Below are positions 38,301 through 52,404 of a stretch of 64,000 bases of DNA, one piece after another. Numbering within the stretch: the stretch's first letter is position 1; each line of letters starts with the position of its first letter. Made by a program: the position numbers and the translations under genes. The notes below the pieces were generated by a model. It was given only the letters and a program-made list of their open reading frames with translations, ran no database searches and was not told where the DNA came from. This stretch comes from Eudromia elegans (lineage: Eukaryota > Chordata > Aves > Tinamiformes > Tinamidae), in NCBI GenBank assembly GCA_003342815.1, contig PTEX01000003.1, forward strand, positions 1,572,435 through 1,636,434, in the 5' to 3' direction.

Positions 38301-39793
38301 TACAGCTCGATCCAGTTCATGTAATGGACATTAGAATTAATTTTCCATAGCTTTATAGCAAAGTGATTCACTCTGCTTAACAGTTTATTACACAAGTCTG
38401 GAATGTGTGAAGATATTAATTTTTATCTATGAACAGATAAGGACATTTTTCTTCATTTCTAAAAGTAATACTAATTTTGAGAAAAAATAAGTATTGTGTT
38501 CCACCAGATTAGGCACACAATAGAAATAACGCAAATCACAGTTCTGAGCTTTTCTATTTCACAAAGGGTTTTTTTTTTTTACTCTCAAAAGCCTGTATCA
38601 AAATACTCAAGCATCTCACAGTGATCTGATTCTGAAGCTGTTTTGTTGCCTTCTAGTCTCAATTAGATGTTATTTAGCTGTCATTTTTATAATATGGTCT
38701 TTGTTCAAAGTTCATGCCATGGCTTTGCTGAATGATCTGCAGCACAAAGGTGCTGAACACATGCAGTATCTGACTTCTCTATGCTATTCAAAGATGAACA
38801 GCACTAAGTGTTCACGTGTTATTTACTTCTATAAGACATGACATCAACAAGAGGTCAAAACAAGTGAAATTACAATAGCACCACAGTAAGCCTGCAGTCT
38901 GCATGTTGTTACCATTGAAATGCAGTCCACAAAGCTATACCATTTACATACTCCGTGACATTACTAATTAATGAAATGGTCTCGGAACAAAAAGTCAAAG
39001 ATCTAAATGTAAGGAAATGTAGGAGACAATGGGAAAGTGGAGATGGAGCCTATAATGCAGTTACTGCCATATTGAGTCTCGCATAGACCATCTCCAACTT
39101 ATCATTAACTTGCTCCTCTCAGCAGTACAGTCATAGCAGCAACACAATCAGCACAGGCTGCAAACCTCAGCCAATAGGCTAAGATCCATACTCAGGCTGG
39201 AAGGCTGCACTTGTTTGCACACTAAGTCAGACAAAATCTAAGCAGAATTCAAAATGTGCATATGTTATACTCACATAGGATGCAGCTAAATTAACACTGA
39301 CAGAACCTAAAACCATTAAACCTAAAATAAAAATAAATTAATTTGTATTTCAGTTTAATTATCTTCAAAATAGAAATGCAGAAGAGCAGCAGAAAAGTAA
39401 TAAACTCAGTAATACCTAACACAGTCAGCAATTTATTATTTATCAGTATGCTAAAGAGAACAATCAATCATATTTAGCAAAGGGAAAAGGCTATCTACAA
39501 GAGAATAAAGCTGACTTTTTAACTGCAGGGTCGAATTGTCTCCTCTGTAAAGGAACATCTGGATAATGGTCTACTACTTTATTTCAAATAGAGACAATTC
39601 TCTGCACTTCCATAATTACTTCCCTTCTTTAAAATATCTATTAAATTCTAAATGTGTAAAATTCTTCCCCTACTTCAGTAGCTTGTTAAGACATCTACAT
39701 GAATGCATCATCTTAGTATAAATCAGTGGGTCCCCAAAACCCAAGAAGTGATTTACTGCTATCGCTAAATGAAGCACTGCTCTCCATTTCACG

Positions 39794-39868
39794 CAGATAA
39801 TTCTATCTATTCTATTAGATAGATATTTCTATCTGTTAGATATCTATAGACAGATAATTCTATCTATT
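39794..39868 (+). repeat. TCTA/TAGA-type degenerate repeat with 18-bp direct repeat
   Basis: The 18-bp word cagataattctatctatt occurs at 39794-39811 and again at 39851-39868. Between them is a degenerate mixture of TAGA and TCTA units that can pair with each other. Confidence 0.9.
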
Positions 39869-41025
39869 AACAATCACTTCCTACTTGACCCTTGCTTTGC
39901 ATCCTTCCCTCTTGCAGGCAAGAGGAGGCAGGCAGTAGCAATACCCTTCACATAGGTGTTCACATGGCACTGTAAATCAGGAGCAATGCCAAGTCTCACA
40001 CCTGAAGTCCTTCACCTCTCTCAAACTTAAAATATGAAGATTTAAATGAAGTGAGGGAAGCAATCTCTGAGAAAAAAATCCATCCTCCAATTTCAGCTAG
40101 CAGCCAACAACTAGAGGACATCTCCAAGAGTACTACCCAATTACAAAGATAATATAGTTCCGACAAACTCTGCATTATGAGTTGAAGCCCTCGTCAGAAC
40201 ACAAGGCCTTCCAAAGTATGTCCTGGGAACCACCTCCGTACGTTACAAATTCACACCTAGTGGGCCTAACAAAGCACACACAGTTCATTAAGAAAACGGG
40301 CCAAGTTATGTACCTCCTGCACTCTAGGGCACCCCGGGAAGCTATTAGCAGTGTACCGTGATAAACCAGTATGTCTTTACTAGTGTCATCTCCATGTGCC
40401 AGCTGCATCTCCCTTCATTTTTTCACCTTATACCTCAGTGTTGAATGGAACAAATCAAGCTCTGTTAAGATACTGTGTGCAGCCTTACGAACAGTTAAAT
40501 GACTGAGGCTTCAAAAGAAAAAAAAGGTGAAATAGGCATTTCCATCAGGGTTAATTCCTGACAGAGTCACAGTGAAACAACAGCTGTTTTGCTACACACT
40601 TTACAAGCAGTTGCATGAGACATCGCAACTCAGACTTACTGTTTTCAGTTGTTCAGATTTTGTGATTTTCTGGACAAAAGCAATCATCAAGAATGTGAAC
40701 TTCCCTGAGGCCAGGTAAGTACTGTAGCTACGTAGCTAAGTAGGGAGTCTTATGGCATCACGATACAGATTTTTTCATTATTTTTAATAGGCAAGTGATT
40801 ATCATTAGAAATTTTAGATTTTGGACCAAATCAAGTAAAGGCATCCTAACTACAAACTCCTAAAATTCTACCATTGTGCTTACTGAACTTGAAACTGTTA
40901 CCTATTGTATTTAAAAACACTTCCCAGACAATAAAAGAAAGTAGCTCAGAAAATCAATACTTCAGCTTCACCCTAGAAGAATGAAACACAATGGTGATGG
41001 TCAGGGCAGGTCCATCCTTCTTACC

Positions 41026-41328
41026 TGTGGGGGTCTGCAGAGCCCGGGACAAACTCGGGGTCATTGAGATGTAAAACTCCAGGTGGTTAGGACATTTTGA
41101 ATTCATTGTATAAAGGTGTTTGGGGCTTGTGAGGATTGGTTGGAGGCAGCTCAGGGAGCTCCTGGTTCCCATGTGAGCACCTCGTGGAGAGGGTGTGGGG
41201 GTGCTTTGTGAGCCCCTCATGGGAGGGGGCAGGGCTTGTTTGTACGAGGGTATATAAGCCGCGGTGTGGCTTCGAGAAAGGTCTTTGTTTCACCACCTCG
41301 GAGACCCCTGCTCCTCAGTACACCCACA
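41026..41328 (+). mobile_element. Solo LTR of an endogenous retrovirus with 6-bp target duplication
   Basis: A 303-bp element begins TGTGGGGG and ends ACACCCACA, so its ends are TG...CA with the matching inverted repeat TGTGGG/CCCACA. It is flanked on both sides by CTTACC (41020-41025 and 41329-41334), a perfect 6-bp target-site duplication. Inside is a GC-rich U3-like part and a tata box (41251-41257) about 70 bp from the end. No internal retroviral sequence lies on either side, so it is a recombined solo LTR. A 6-bp duplication is typical of alpha/beta-like (ERVK-type) avian elements; the family name is not determined. No AATAAA signal is seen. It is antisense to RIMS2 and has no protein-coding capacity. 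Confidence 0.9.
41251..41257 (+). promoter_or_regulatory. TATA box of the solo LTR
   Basis: TATATAA lies within a GC-rich context (gaggg before, gccgcgg after), placed where the U3 promoter of an LTR is expected. Transcription would start near 41280 and run antisense to RIMS2. Whether it is active cannot be told. Confidence 0.7.
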
Positions 41329-42991
41329 CTTACCAAGGAGACTGTGAAAGACATATGCTCAAGCTGCAGGGTTACTGTCTGCCTGGAAATTCTTCAACAA
41401 TACCCACCAGCACAAGATTCTGGATCTGAGGAGCCCTGAAGCAGAAGTGGCAGAACAGCTTACTGTAAACAGTCCTCGTTCTTTCCAGTACTATATACCA
41501 GAGTTACTCAGAACCCTCCTCTGAATGCAGAAAGACACACTCACACTCCTCACACTCAAGTGGAAAACTTTCCCTAGACTTTCATGTTGGTATAGTTCTA
41601 ATCCCCTTCCTTGGAGGTGGGCTGCTTCTCCCTCTGAAAGGAAAGATACGATCGATATATAGTGAACTATTTTAATATATTAGAGGATTCACAAAAGAGA
41701 AAGCCTCTAGGAAAACCAGTTGCAGGAATAACTCTCTAGAGTTTGCCTATTATTATGCATAACTGCAAGGATCAAAGCAAAAGGACCACAAAGCATCTAC
41801 TGCATAGTAGTAAAGCTACTTCTTATGAATGGCAACCACCACATTCCTCATAAGAGAAGCATAAGCACTGAGGACTGGCTCCTCATGCTTTCTAATGTCC
41901 TGTAAAGAACCTAGGAAATGTCATGATTTACAGGGGCACTTGGAAAACTTAGGTGTACTGTCAAGGTTTGAAAATAACACAGCTTCTTTGACGGACAATC
42001 ATGATTTTCAAGGCATAATGAAGATCCGATAGCAAATTGTTCACATGAGAGGAATTTTGGGACATTTTTCTACAAAGCTCTGAAATCTCACGAAGATCTG
42101 AAACACTGGCATTTCTTCCAAAATCTGAAAATTTTCAGAAACTAAATTATGATGTAAAGTCTGCTCCTGCAGATCATTTCCTAAGGGAACGATACCCCAC
42201 AGATACACTCCACACTTCATACACGGAACCTAATCAATACTACATTTATCTCAAAGCCCTGATCTTTATCATCAAAAGACTCAGTTCACAGCCCTCTTTG
42301 TTCAACATGTCACCTATGCTCCAGCGAGGCTCCAATTAACAGAAACCCCGGTTGATCTAAATAGTACCCAGTAAAGGAATGTACGTTGATTAAAAAAACC
42401 ACAGAGAACAGGACTGGGTCTCCTAATCTTTACGAGAAAGGCTGAAATTTTTCTATTTCCTTCAATAACAGCCTGGTAATTTCTACCAGGAGTGTTTAGA
42501 TAAACACGAAAAGTAGAGATTTATAAATAAGCTTAATGAAAGTACTAAGGAAAGAAGAGGACAAGATTTACATTTGTTACTACTTAAATTTGAGTTTAAA
42601 ATTCATGACGCAGTTAGCACTGGAGTGTCACAGCCCTGTTCAGAATACAAAATGTATATCATTAAGACTTTGCTACAATTAGATTAAAGGAAGTCTAATG
42701 TTACAGGATCAAAGCTATTTTATTATAAAAAACTCCTATAACTAGCCAGTTAAGACAAACAAATGAAGTAACTATAAGAAAAATGGTCATACGGATCTGG
42801 AGAGAGTCCAGAAGTACAGAACATTACACAGAAAAACCTCTTAGCAATGTGCTCCATAAAAATATAGGATTTTCTCTTGCATATAAAACAAATGTTAAGA
42901 AGTTCTAAAAAAAATACAAGTCTTGTTATAGAAAATAATTTGTGAATTTAATTTCACTTTTTGCTTTAAAACAAACATGTTCGCAGCTGTC

Positions 42992-43008
42992 TTTTTTTTT
43001 TTTTTTTT
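42992..43008 (+). repeat. 17-T homopolymer
   Basis: Run of 17 T. An AAC/AAAC-rich stretch follows near 43048-43069. Confidence 0.95.
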
Positions 43009-45780
43009 GGCCTTTGCCAGTGACTTCCATAACAAAGAAGGGATTTAACAAACAAACAACAACAAAAAAGGACTCAATGGAGATTTCCTTCTTATGTATG
43101 GAACATAAACAATTTGTTAAGGAATATATAATCATCCTCTTGTTACTGTTTAAAAATAAACTATCACTGAATGTGAACAGACAATTAGACATTGGACAGA
43201 TACCAGTTATTCTCTAGCCGAACTGTAAGAAATCCAGTTTGCTAACAACAATCAATATCATCTTTCATAATCACATGACCAAGCACCTGAGAGCAAGAAT
43301 ACCTTAATTAACCAGGTCATGACTCTGAAGTTATGTAGCAATTACACTGAAATGGAAAGATGAACAGGTCAAATGAACACTGCTGATTAACACCCCCCAA
43401 GATGTTAAAACACATGAAGGTGAATGGGCCTGTACATATCTGTGTACACAGTAAACTAAATGTCTAAAAAAAATTCAATTAATAGAAATCCATTGACAAT
43501 TCTTTCAGGGTGCATAACACCCTGGATTTTTTTTTTTTCTGAAAGCACACTAGCCTCAACATCAAATGGGACTATTAATTTTCTTATATATATGGCTGTA
43601 TTTCTTATACATTTGGTTAACAAATACATAAAGCATAGATTATCTTATTTCTTGCAGATCTAGAATAACACCAAAGACTTGTGAACTACATAGAGCTAAT
43701 CTTTAATAAACTACAAATAAAGCACAAATCAATTGACTGAAATTAAATTAGCTACCTGAAATCCATGCTTCTCCGCAGATCTCCTTGATACTGAAGGAAG
43801 ACATCTTTATAGTAATTCAAACCCAGCAATTTTAAACTTTTATGCTTCAGTAAAAAATCTTGTTTAAATATGATACGTTTCATATTTACTTAAACTTTCT
43901 CCATTAATGCACGTAAGTCCAAAATTTTCTGAAGTAGTCCACATAAAATCACTCATACTACACTGAGTAAAAAGCAAAGTAATCAACTGAGTAACAACAG
44001 TCTTGGATGCCTGTGTATCCAATATTTGATGTATCAACAGATGTTGACACACAAATTCCTATTTTCTCCCTGCATATGAAAACTGCAAATAGAAACTGTT
44101 AACCCAGCTGTAAGGCATTTTTCACTTAATTCCTGAAACTATCAGTAGTGTTCCTGGAAGACACTATCTAAATAAAGCTCTAAGCAAACAAACAAACAAA
44201 AAAAAAACACACAGATAATGGAAGGTTTGCTGCTTTATTCTATTACTAGCAATGTCTTCATTACTTATATATATATAGGTACTGGTTTCCAGCCACTGAA
44301 GCTGAATCTAGATAATTAAACATTTATACCATCCCCTGCAGTGCCATAACGCCCAACTGTGCTCAAAGAGTCCTAGGTGTGCTGTTACACACCTGGGACC
44401 AAAACAAGGGATTTGCTGAGCTAACTTTGGTAAAGGTCTGCACCTGGAACTTAATAGCACACGATATGGTTTCTGAATATTGCAGCAAGTGGCAAATATA
44501 ACTTAATGCTCAAGAACTGTTTAATCTTCTAGTTCTGAAAGTACAAAAGGCTTTAAACAGTAAAAATGAAAGAGAAATAAAAAGATGTGGTAACACTTAA
44601 TATTGGTATTACATTGTTTTCATAACTATTATTTCATAACCATTTTCAAGTAGTCTTATTTTAAATGTATATATAAGACTATTTAAAATACCTTCTTCCT
44701 TGAAGAAGAAAAGGAAAATGCATCTATTTTTCATAATTTGAAAATGAAAGATAAATTTCTCATGCTAAAATAAATAGTTACCAAATGCAAACCTGCCACT
44801 CTAATTCTACTAATCTTCCTCTGAATTAACACTGATGCTTTTCAGGAATTTGGTCCAATCTGAAAACAAACCCACTCTCACTGATTTCTGTACCGGAAAA
44901 GTAAAATGCCAGAGCTTACATGTGCAGCACAAAGTTTATAGATGGACACACTCTTTTATATTGACTGTTAAGTGGAAAAATAAGACAATTTTGGAGCACA
45001 CAAGCGCCCAAGTCACTATCACATCTGACATAATATATGCATGGCATAAAAGGGCTTTCAGATCTGCTCCTAGTCAGTGTTCGATTAATTCTCAACTTAT
45101 TATCTAGAAGCAAGAAAGACATCTGAGTATGTTCTGGAGCATCCACCTTGCTACTGAAAGCAAACAGGCTCACTATAGTTAAATAAGTAAGCTTGTAGTG
45201 ACTGGATTGCACTAATGAAGACTATTCTGAAGCTGTATCACACCAAAGTTGCTGCACTTAGGTATATTTTCCAGTTACTTTTCAAACACAAGAGAAGATG
45301 GAAAAGGAGATGGGCAATTTCCAGGGGCACATGCCCCTTTCCCTGCAAGCTGAAGAGGCTCTTGCCACTCATCTATGGGTTGGGAAACAGGCCACCAAAA
45401 AGTTCTGGGAGAGGTATAGAGGGGAGAGTGAAGGCCTCACTCTTCCCACTGCAGCCCCTCAACCTCTCCAGCAAAATTCACAGAAGTTATTATGAATCTG
45501 GATCACATCCTAGAGTAATAATCCCTTGTTCAATAGTTGTGGGGGTCACAAACAAGTGTATCTTAATATGACCAGAAGGCCATTGAAATTCGCAAGCCAT
45601 AATGAGAGTGTTAATTTGAGGAATACATTTATATACCAAATGAACCTTTATCAGAACTCCAGGCAAGTTTCAATCTGAAAGTTGAATACATTGTTTGTAC
45701 AGCAACTAGATTTCATTTTAAGTCACACTGTGACCCTCTGGAAAATAACCAAAAGTAGAAAACTAGGTGGCATATTTTTG

Positions 45781-45803
45781 AAAAAAAAAAAAAAAAAAAA
45801 AAA
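45781..45803 (+). repeat. 23-A homopolymer
   Basis: Run of 23 A followed by a second A-rich stretch (45832-45843). No element body is recognised on either side. Confidence 0.95.
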
Positions 45804-46296
45804 GAACATGACTGTACAATTCAAGAATTTAAAGAAAAAAAAAATCAACATTTTAAATATATTTATGGAGCAACTCCTTTGTTTTGCAGTCTAATTCCAG
45901 GAAACAAAAGACAGAAAAACTGTGGGTTTTCACTCTCGTGTTTGTTAAAAGCATGTTCTGTTACTGGCAGCGCACTCTCAAGAAAAGGAAACCGGAGTGA
46001 GCTTGAGAGTGCAGAAAGATAAAGGAGAGAGCAGCTTAGACAAAGGGACACCTGAGAAACAAGATCAGGGAGCAGCTACAACAGTGGCCTAGGGCACGAA
46101 GGGCTAAGTTGCCAACTCTCTGAATTACTTTTAGAGATCCCAATCTGAAAGACAATACTCAAGAGCCACTGAGAATCATTAAGCCTCCTGCATCTTAGAG
46201 ATGTCTCAGAAAACAATCCCACTTAAGAGCTGGGATGGAAGATTTTTTCCAGGGGTATTCTAAGCTTATGAAATATGTTATTGTTTTGTGGATCTC

Positions 46297-46314
46297 TTTT
46301 TTTTTTTTTTTTTT
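46297..46314 (+). repeat. 18-T homopolymer
   Basis: Run of 18 T in intron sequence, about 500 bp from the A23 tract and in the opposite sense. Confidence 0.95.
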
Positions 46315-49300
46315 AACCAAAAGTCTTTCTTTTCAAAATTTCAGTAATTAAGAACTTAGCATTCTTCTGTATTAAGAAACATATCCACTAGGGCACATGC
46401 AGCCCATTAAATGCTTGATGAGCATCGGTGATAAGGCATGAAGGTCAGTTTGAGGCCAGTGCAAGAAGTAAGATAAGCATTTACCCAAGCCAGTATTTTC
46501 CAATAGCAAAAGAGCAGCAGGAGGAGGAACAACCTACAACACCACAAATACTTGTTGTTATGCATGAGCAATCCCATGTGAGGAAGGTGTAGGACATAGA
46601 GGAGGCAGAGCTCTGCAAATAAGATTCTGGCCAGGGCCCAGGACTTGTACACAGAAAGAAAAGTAAAATGAGGAAAAACTCTTCTACAGTTCAACTAATG
46701 TTTTGACATGTGCTGGAAACTTGCTCAGCAACAGTTTGTGTCTCTTGACTAGACTAATGATATTCATTATCACAAAATAAGATGAAAGAAAACTGAGGAA
46801 CAGAAAATTTTATGTAGAGTAAGACAAAGGGAGGGGAAGTAAAGAATAAGACCTTGTGCTTTTTTTTAACCTTTTTTAATACAATTTTATAGAGAACTAC
46901 TTTACTAAGATTAATTGGTTAAAAAAAATGATATTGGCTGAACTTACCCTGTCTAGAAATCTCAAAAATTATTAAAACATGTATGTGTAAATAAACTCCT
47001 AAATCAGTCAAGTTAATAGAGGGACTAACAGCAAACTGTTTAGCACTATTCAAACGATTCATTTGGTTAGAGGACTCTTCAGAGGAATTTAAAAAGAATC
47101 AAAAAAGATTCTTAAAGTGGTGAAAGCTGAAGGTCTGATTTTCAAAGATTATTTGTCTGTGTCTTAAACATTTCAAAATGTGGAACATTACAAAGAGAGA
47201 GGAAAACTACTTCAAAAAGAAAAAAAAAAAAAGTGTTAAATGTTTTATCTGCTAAGGACAGAACCGGGAGCACGTCTCCTAGTTTTGCTGTGCATGGGTT
47301 GGATTTATAATACATCTTCTATTACTAAAGATTCTGTTGAAGACTTTGATTTAACTGTAGCAGTTTAAAGGAGATTCCCTAAAATTCCTGAACGTGCTAA
47401 AAGATGAAAGAGGAGAGGAAGTGCTCTTCCAAGGGAAGGGGACCGAAATGCCTATTTCATGTCATAATTCTTTAATTGATTATCCAGACAAAAAAAGGCT
47501 TCAAAAGGCAAGCAAGCAGTAAGAATGGAGGTACAGCTCTTATGTTAAAATCTATGAGATGAATCATACAGATTCTGTCTTTGATGAACATCCAATAGGG
47601 CTCTAGCCTTGCTAGTGCTCTTTCAGGAGACTATTCCTCCTAGCACTGAACAAAGGGGCCACAAGGAAATTAAAGTGAGGACTTCCTCTTATTACATGAA
47701 ATTAAAGGAATAACGGTTTCTTTAAGGTGCACTACTCTTTAAGGCTTTTGAAAAGTCGACCTGCATTCATCTCTCTCTCACACACATACAGACATACGTT
47801 ATCTTTTTTGCTTCAGCTGGGTACAGTTTTGTGACAGTCAACCAGAAACTTCATTCTAATTTCTGAGATAAGAGGGGGAAAGAAAAAAAAAAAAACCCCA
47901 GATTTCTTGATCGCTACAAGTATTATGAAATTCAGGAAAAGTTCTTCCCTCACTTTCAGAATTACCAAGGTATCACGACATGGATCTACCAACAACTTGT
48001 AAAAAAAATTTCCATGTAATTCGGTGAAGTTGCACCTAACTTGATCCATACCAGTGGTCTTTTTATCTCTGTACCTGGGACAGCTATTAAAACAAAGAAT
48101 AGGAAAAAAACCACTTAAAAAACATGCACTGATTTATCTAGACTTCAAATGTTCTTAACTTTTAACAGTTTTATCAGAGTTCCTAAAAATCAGATCATGA
48201 CCAGTCAAATGAAGAAATGTAAACCCAAAGGAACAATGTCTTCTCTTGGCTACTGTTTCCTAAAACTTCTCCAACTATGCTTGCTTACTTGATTTCTCCA
48301 GAAGTACTGATGACTATTTTAAAGACAATGTTTCCAAGAAAAAAAGAGGGAAAAAAAGACATAATTCCATTTAAATTCAGGTTAAATTTGAGGCAAAATT
48401 ATAGCTTCTATTACTCCTTCATTTTCTAGTATTTTCAGTGCAGACAGTGCAGACATTTGCAGTGCAAATTTCGTTGCACTTAATTCCTCATCTTTTGAAT
48501 GTGATCTTCCATGATTTTCAACTACATTTCAGTATTAAAGTTGTTCACTTTTAGAAAGTAATTTATTTAGGAATATAACTTGCAAAATCCAAGTGAAGTG
48601 ACTGATCTTGTGAATCTTTATCTTAGGAAATACATTTATATCTATTTAGCCCTAACTGATTTTAGTTCCTTGTGGAACTGCCTCACAGTCACAGTTTGAC
48701 TGAACAGTAGTGATACAATTTCAAAAAAATTCTATGAAATGCACCTTTGTTTTTTTAAAAAAATTAAAATATAGAATCTGAAAAAAAAATCACTAAACAC
48801 ACATTATATTTCATCAAAAAAAATCAACTATTCTTAACTATTTCCTTCTGAGATATATTTTACTCTTTTATAGTTTAGCATAAATTATTATTTTCCAGGT
48901 ACGTTGACTCTCCATTTTGGAAAAAGGATCATTTTATTCACTCTGACACCAGACTAACGTATGGCTGGTATAAATGACCGTCAGCACGAAGAGGCACAAT
49001 GAGACTTTTCCTCCCACATGACTATCAGTATCTAAATCTGCTTCAATATATACTTAAAACAATAGAGTCAGAATTCTTCTTCAAGTCCATTCAGCAGACA
49101 TGGACCGGCTTCTGACTGTCCCACATACTCATCACCAAAATGCTGTCCCAGCTTTCTTGTACAACCTTCATCAAAAAATCTGACAACATACCTGAAGAGG
49201 ATATACTGAAGTGTCTTTCTACTCTGTAAGTCCTCACAGATCCATGTAAGATGCCCGTGGAGCTACCAACAGCATGTTACACCAACCTTGCCAATCTATG

Positions 49301-49430
49301 TTTACTAAGCACAGGTGTGCTTCTTGGACACTGAAATTTCACATCCCTTCTTACAGTAATGTTTAGGATACTCTCAGTGGGTTAATCTACTATCACTAAT
49401 CATTTTATCACAGAAAATAGAAAAAGAAAA

Positions 49431-49470
49431 AATCCTATTTATATTGGAAAAATCCTATTTATATTGGAAT
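49431..49470 (+). repeat. 20-bp tandem duplication
   Basis: The 20-bp unit aatcctatttatattggaaa is followed directly by a second copy differing only in its last base. It is a recent local duplication. Confidence 0.95.
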
Positions 49471-51346
49471 ATTTGTTTGGAGCATATGTCAGTGCAGTAC
49501 CCCAAGGGGATTTTAACAATACTTGCAGCACTAAAACAGCAATAAAGACAATGTTGTCTCTACTTCATATGCTAGTGATCCAGAAAATTCTGACCTAAAA
49601 TATGCGTGGGTCTTTCTGCCTTTGTAATTTCTAAAACATCTTTTTCAAAATCAGCAATTTGAGGCAAAATCATTAGTCATGGAAAAAAACAAGTAGGCAC
49701 TTAGCTACAGAAATTCCTGCCCCTTCCCTCTCTGAGGAGGGCATTCACATAACAAAACCAGATATTCACATAATCTTATTACTGTACCTTCCTACACTAC
49801 TTTTTTTTTCAATGAATTTTGGATCTGATACTGCAAAACATACACAAATGCCTCATGGACATTAGTCGTTGGATTGACCAAGAAATAGTACTAACATACA
49901 TCAGTTACAAAATTACACTGAAAGCACAAATTCTTCAAGGAAGAAACTGCTCTAAAGATCCTTTATACTCTACAGTTACCTCAATATTCTAGGAACTGGG
50001 AGTACTTCATGGATCCTGGTAGTCACCTATCTCTTTATGGTAAGGAAATCTAAACAGGCTGCCCAAAAGCAACTATGTTTTGCTCTAACAAGTTGGGGGA
50101 CTCACATATGACCCACCACAAAAACTGCTTGCTCTGTGTGCATTCACCGGATGCATATTTTCATGGAATAGCAGATTTACATCAGCCCAGTCACTTTTCT
50201 CAACTGTATTTTTCAAGGATCACATTTGATTTGGTACTAAAATATACTGAAATACATCCAGGCACATTCTCATATTAAGCTTTATATTACCTTTCCTAAA
50301 CATAGATAAAATAAAACTAGTTGTCTATTTTAGGTGTAATATTAACAAAATAAACAAAAAAGAAATGTAAGTGACATGCATAACTTGTAACATTACTTCA
50401 ACATTATGCTCAATACAATATGTGCACTACATTTTTGGAAAGCCTATATGTAATTTTAGAACTACTAATGGATAACTCTATGACATTCCTAGTATATTCC
50501 TGCATGTATGTTTTCTAAATGATGATTGATATCTAATTCTACAGCCATTAAAAAACAAAACTGAAGGATCATGTTAAAGCACTTTTAGAAAAGCACATAT
50601 GTTTTAAAGATATAAACATATCTACTACAGCAAACAAAACTTATTTTGAAAAATTCACACCACTTTGATAAAATCCCTTCATATTTTTGTAAGGGAAACA
50701 CTTGAGCCAGTATTCTACTTCTTTTTTTAAAACTGTGCACATATCATATTGCAAAGCAAAGGAAAAGTACCATGCTTACAAAATTTGCAAACAGAGAGGA
50801 ATATCATGCATAATGTCCACAACAACTCACAAATTATTAATACATTATATGAAAAACAGGTAAGTAACATGCCAACTTTGCTTTCAGTTTAATGACAGTA
50901 ACTTCCTTGCCTTCAGCAGGAATTATACCTCTGTAAATGAAAGCAAATGTAGGCGAGGAAATAAGTCTACCCATAAAAGAAAAGAACTTTAGACAGAAAA
51001 AAAGGCTCTAACCACTTTGTCCTCCTGGAGTTCATATCCACGAAAGCAAGAAAGAAAGGACAGAAAAAAAGAAAAAGAAGGAAAGAGTCACTTTCATTCT
51101 GAAAGCAAGCAGTATTATTTGTTAGTAAAACAAACAAATTTCAAAATAAATTAATGCACCTTTCTTACTTCCTCTAAAAATGAGGATGATCTAGTGAAAA
51201 TTACTTCATTTAAATCATTTTCTTAATATTTTTATGGGTGAAATTATGAAGATTTTTGTATGTCAGATTAAATACAATGTTTTTCATAAAAATGATCTGG
51301 GACTCAAGTCCTAACCATCTGAACAAAAGAAACAAGGCACTGCCAC

Positions 51347-51362
51347 AAAAAAAAAAAAAAAA
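51347..51362 (+). repeat. 16-A homopolymer
   Basis: Run of 16 A shortly before the diverged CR1 at 51995. No link to that element is visible. Confidence 0.95.
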
Positions 51363-51994
51363 GGATGCAGGACTGAACTCCACATGCCTTGGACCCCCAT
51401 ACCACATACGATTACCACTAACCAATCCTTTGCACTTGCACAGAGTCCAGGGAGATGAAAGATATTCATTTAAGACAGCTAGAAACCAGGCGTGCATAAT
51501 GATAGAACTGCATATTATTCACTCAGTAGCTTTTCAACATATTACACCCTTGGATCATAAGGAGAGAGAGACTTTCTCAAGTGCTTACTTTTTCATACTG
51601 ATAACTATTAAATACAAATATTACCACTGAGTATTATTCTCCTTGAAGGAATTGTCTCCTAGGTATCTAAAACTGTAAGTGGAAGAAAGGTTTAGAAAAA
51701 CAAAAATAATCAAAATAATTTCCTATATTTTGTGAATGGTGAATAACAATGTATAAATGAACAGTGTTTTCTAGCATCCCAATTTCATGTGCCAATATAC
51801 AAATTAAATCTAGCTGTGCACTTAAGCATTTAACTGTGTAAAGCATTTAATACTTGTTTACTAGAAGGAGCAATGATTTTTTTTTTTCAGCTTGTTGTTC
51901 AGATACCTATATGGCATATAATTGTGTTTTTGTGCTCTTACAAGAGTTTTAGGTTCTGCCCAATATCAGAGATAGTAACAGGCAGGAGAGAATG

Positions 51995-52404
51995 TAGCAG
52001 AGGGCAGCTCAGATGGTCAGGGGACTGGAGCACATGTTATATAAGGAGAAGCTGAGAGAATTGAGCTTCTTTAGCCTGAAGAAGGCTGGGGATGCAGGGA
52101 GAGAAGGAAACTGATCTTCCACCACTTAAGGCAAGCTATAGAGAAGGCCAAGACAGACTTGTCTTGGAAATACACAGTGGAAGGACAAAATGCAACAATA
52201 AAGGGATTAGACTCAATCAGTTCAGTTAAGCACTGAGACAGGGTGCCCAAATCAGTTACGGAATCTCCATCCTTGGAGATTTTCACAACTCAGCTGGCCA
52301 AGATCCTGACATCTAACTGGCCTAACTCTCAAGTCAATCCTGCTTACAGCAAATGTTGGACTATCCTTCAGATGCTCCTTCTGACCTAACTTATTCTATG
52401 ATAT
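51995..52404 (+). mobile_element. Diverged CR1 3' end
   Basis: Plus-strand old CR1. The pol-end blocks are still recognisable at DNA level: the ctggagcac...gagaagctgagaga block near 52030, the cagggtgccca block near 52240, the tccttggagattttcacaac block near 52269, and a 3' end ttattctatgata near 52391-52404. The coding frame has many stops, and an internal stretch (52100-52230) is strongly diverged. Confidence 0.82.

Noticed and set aside
41136..41429. Plus-strand 97-codon frame
   Set aside because: Lies mostly in the solo LTR and crosses its end and target duplication. LTRs of this size do not encode proteins.
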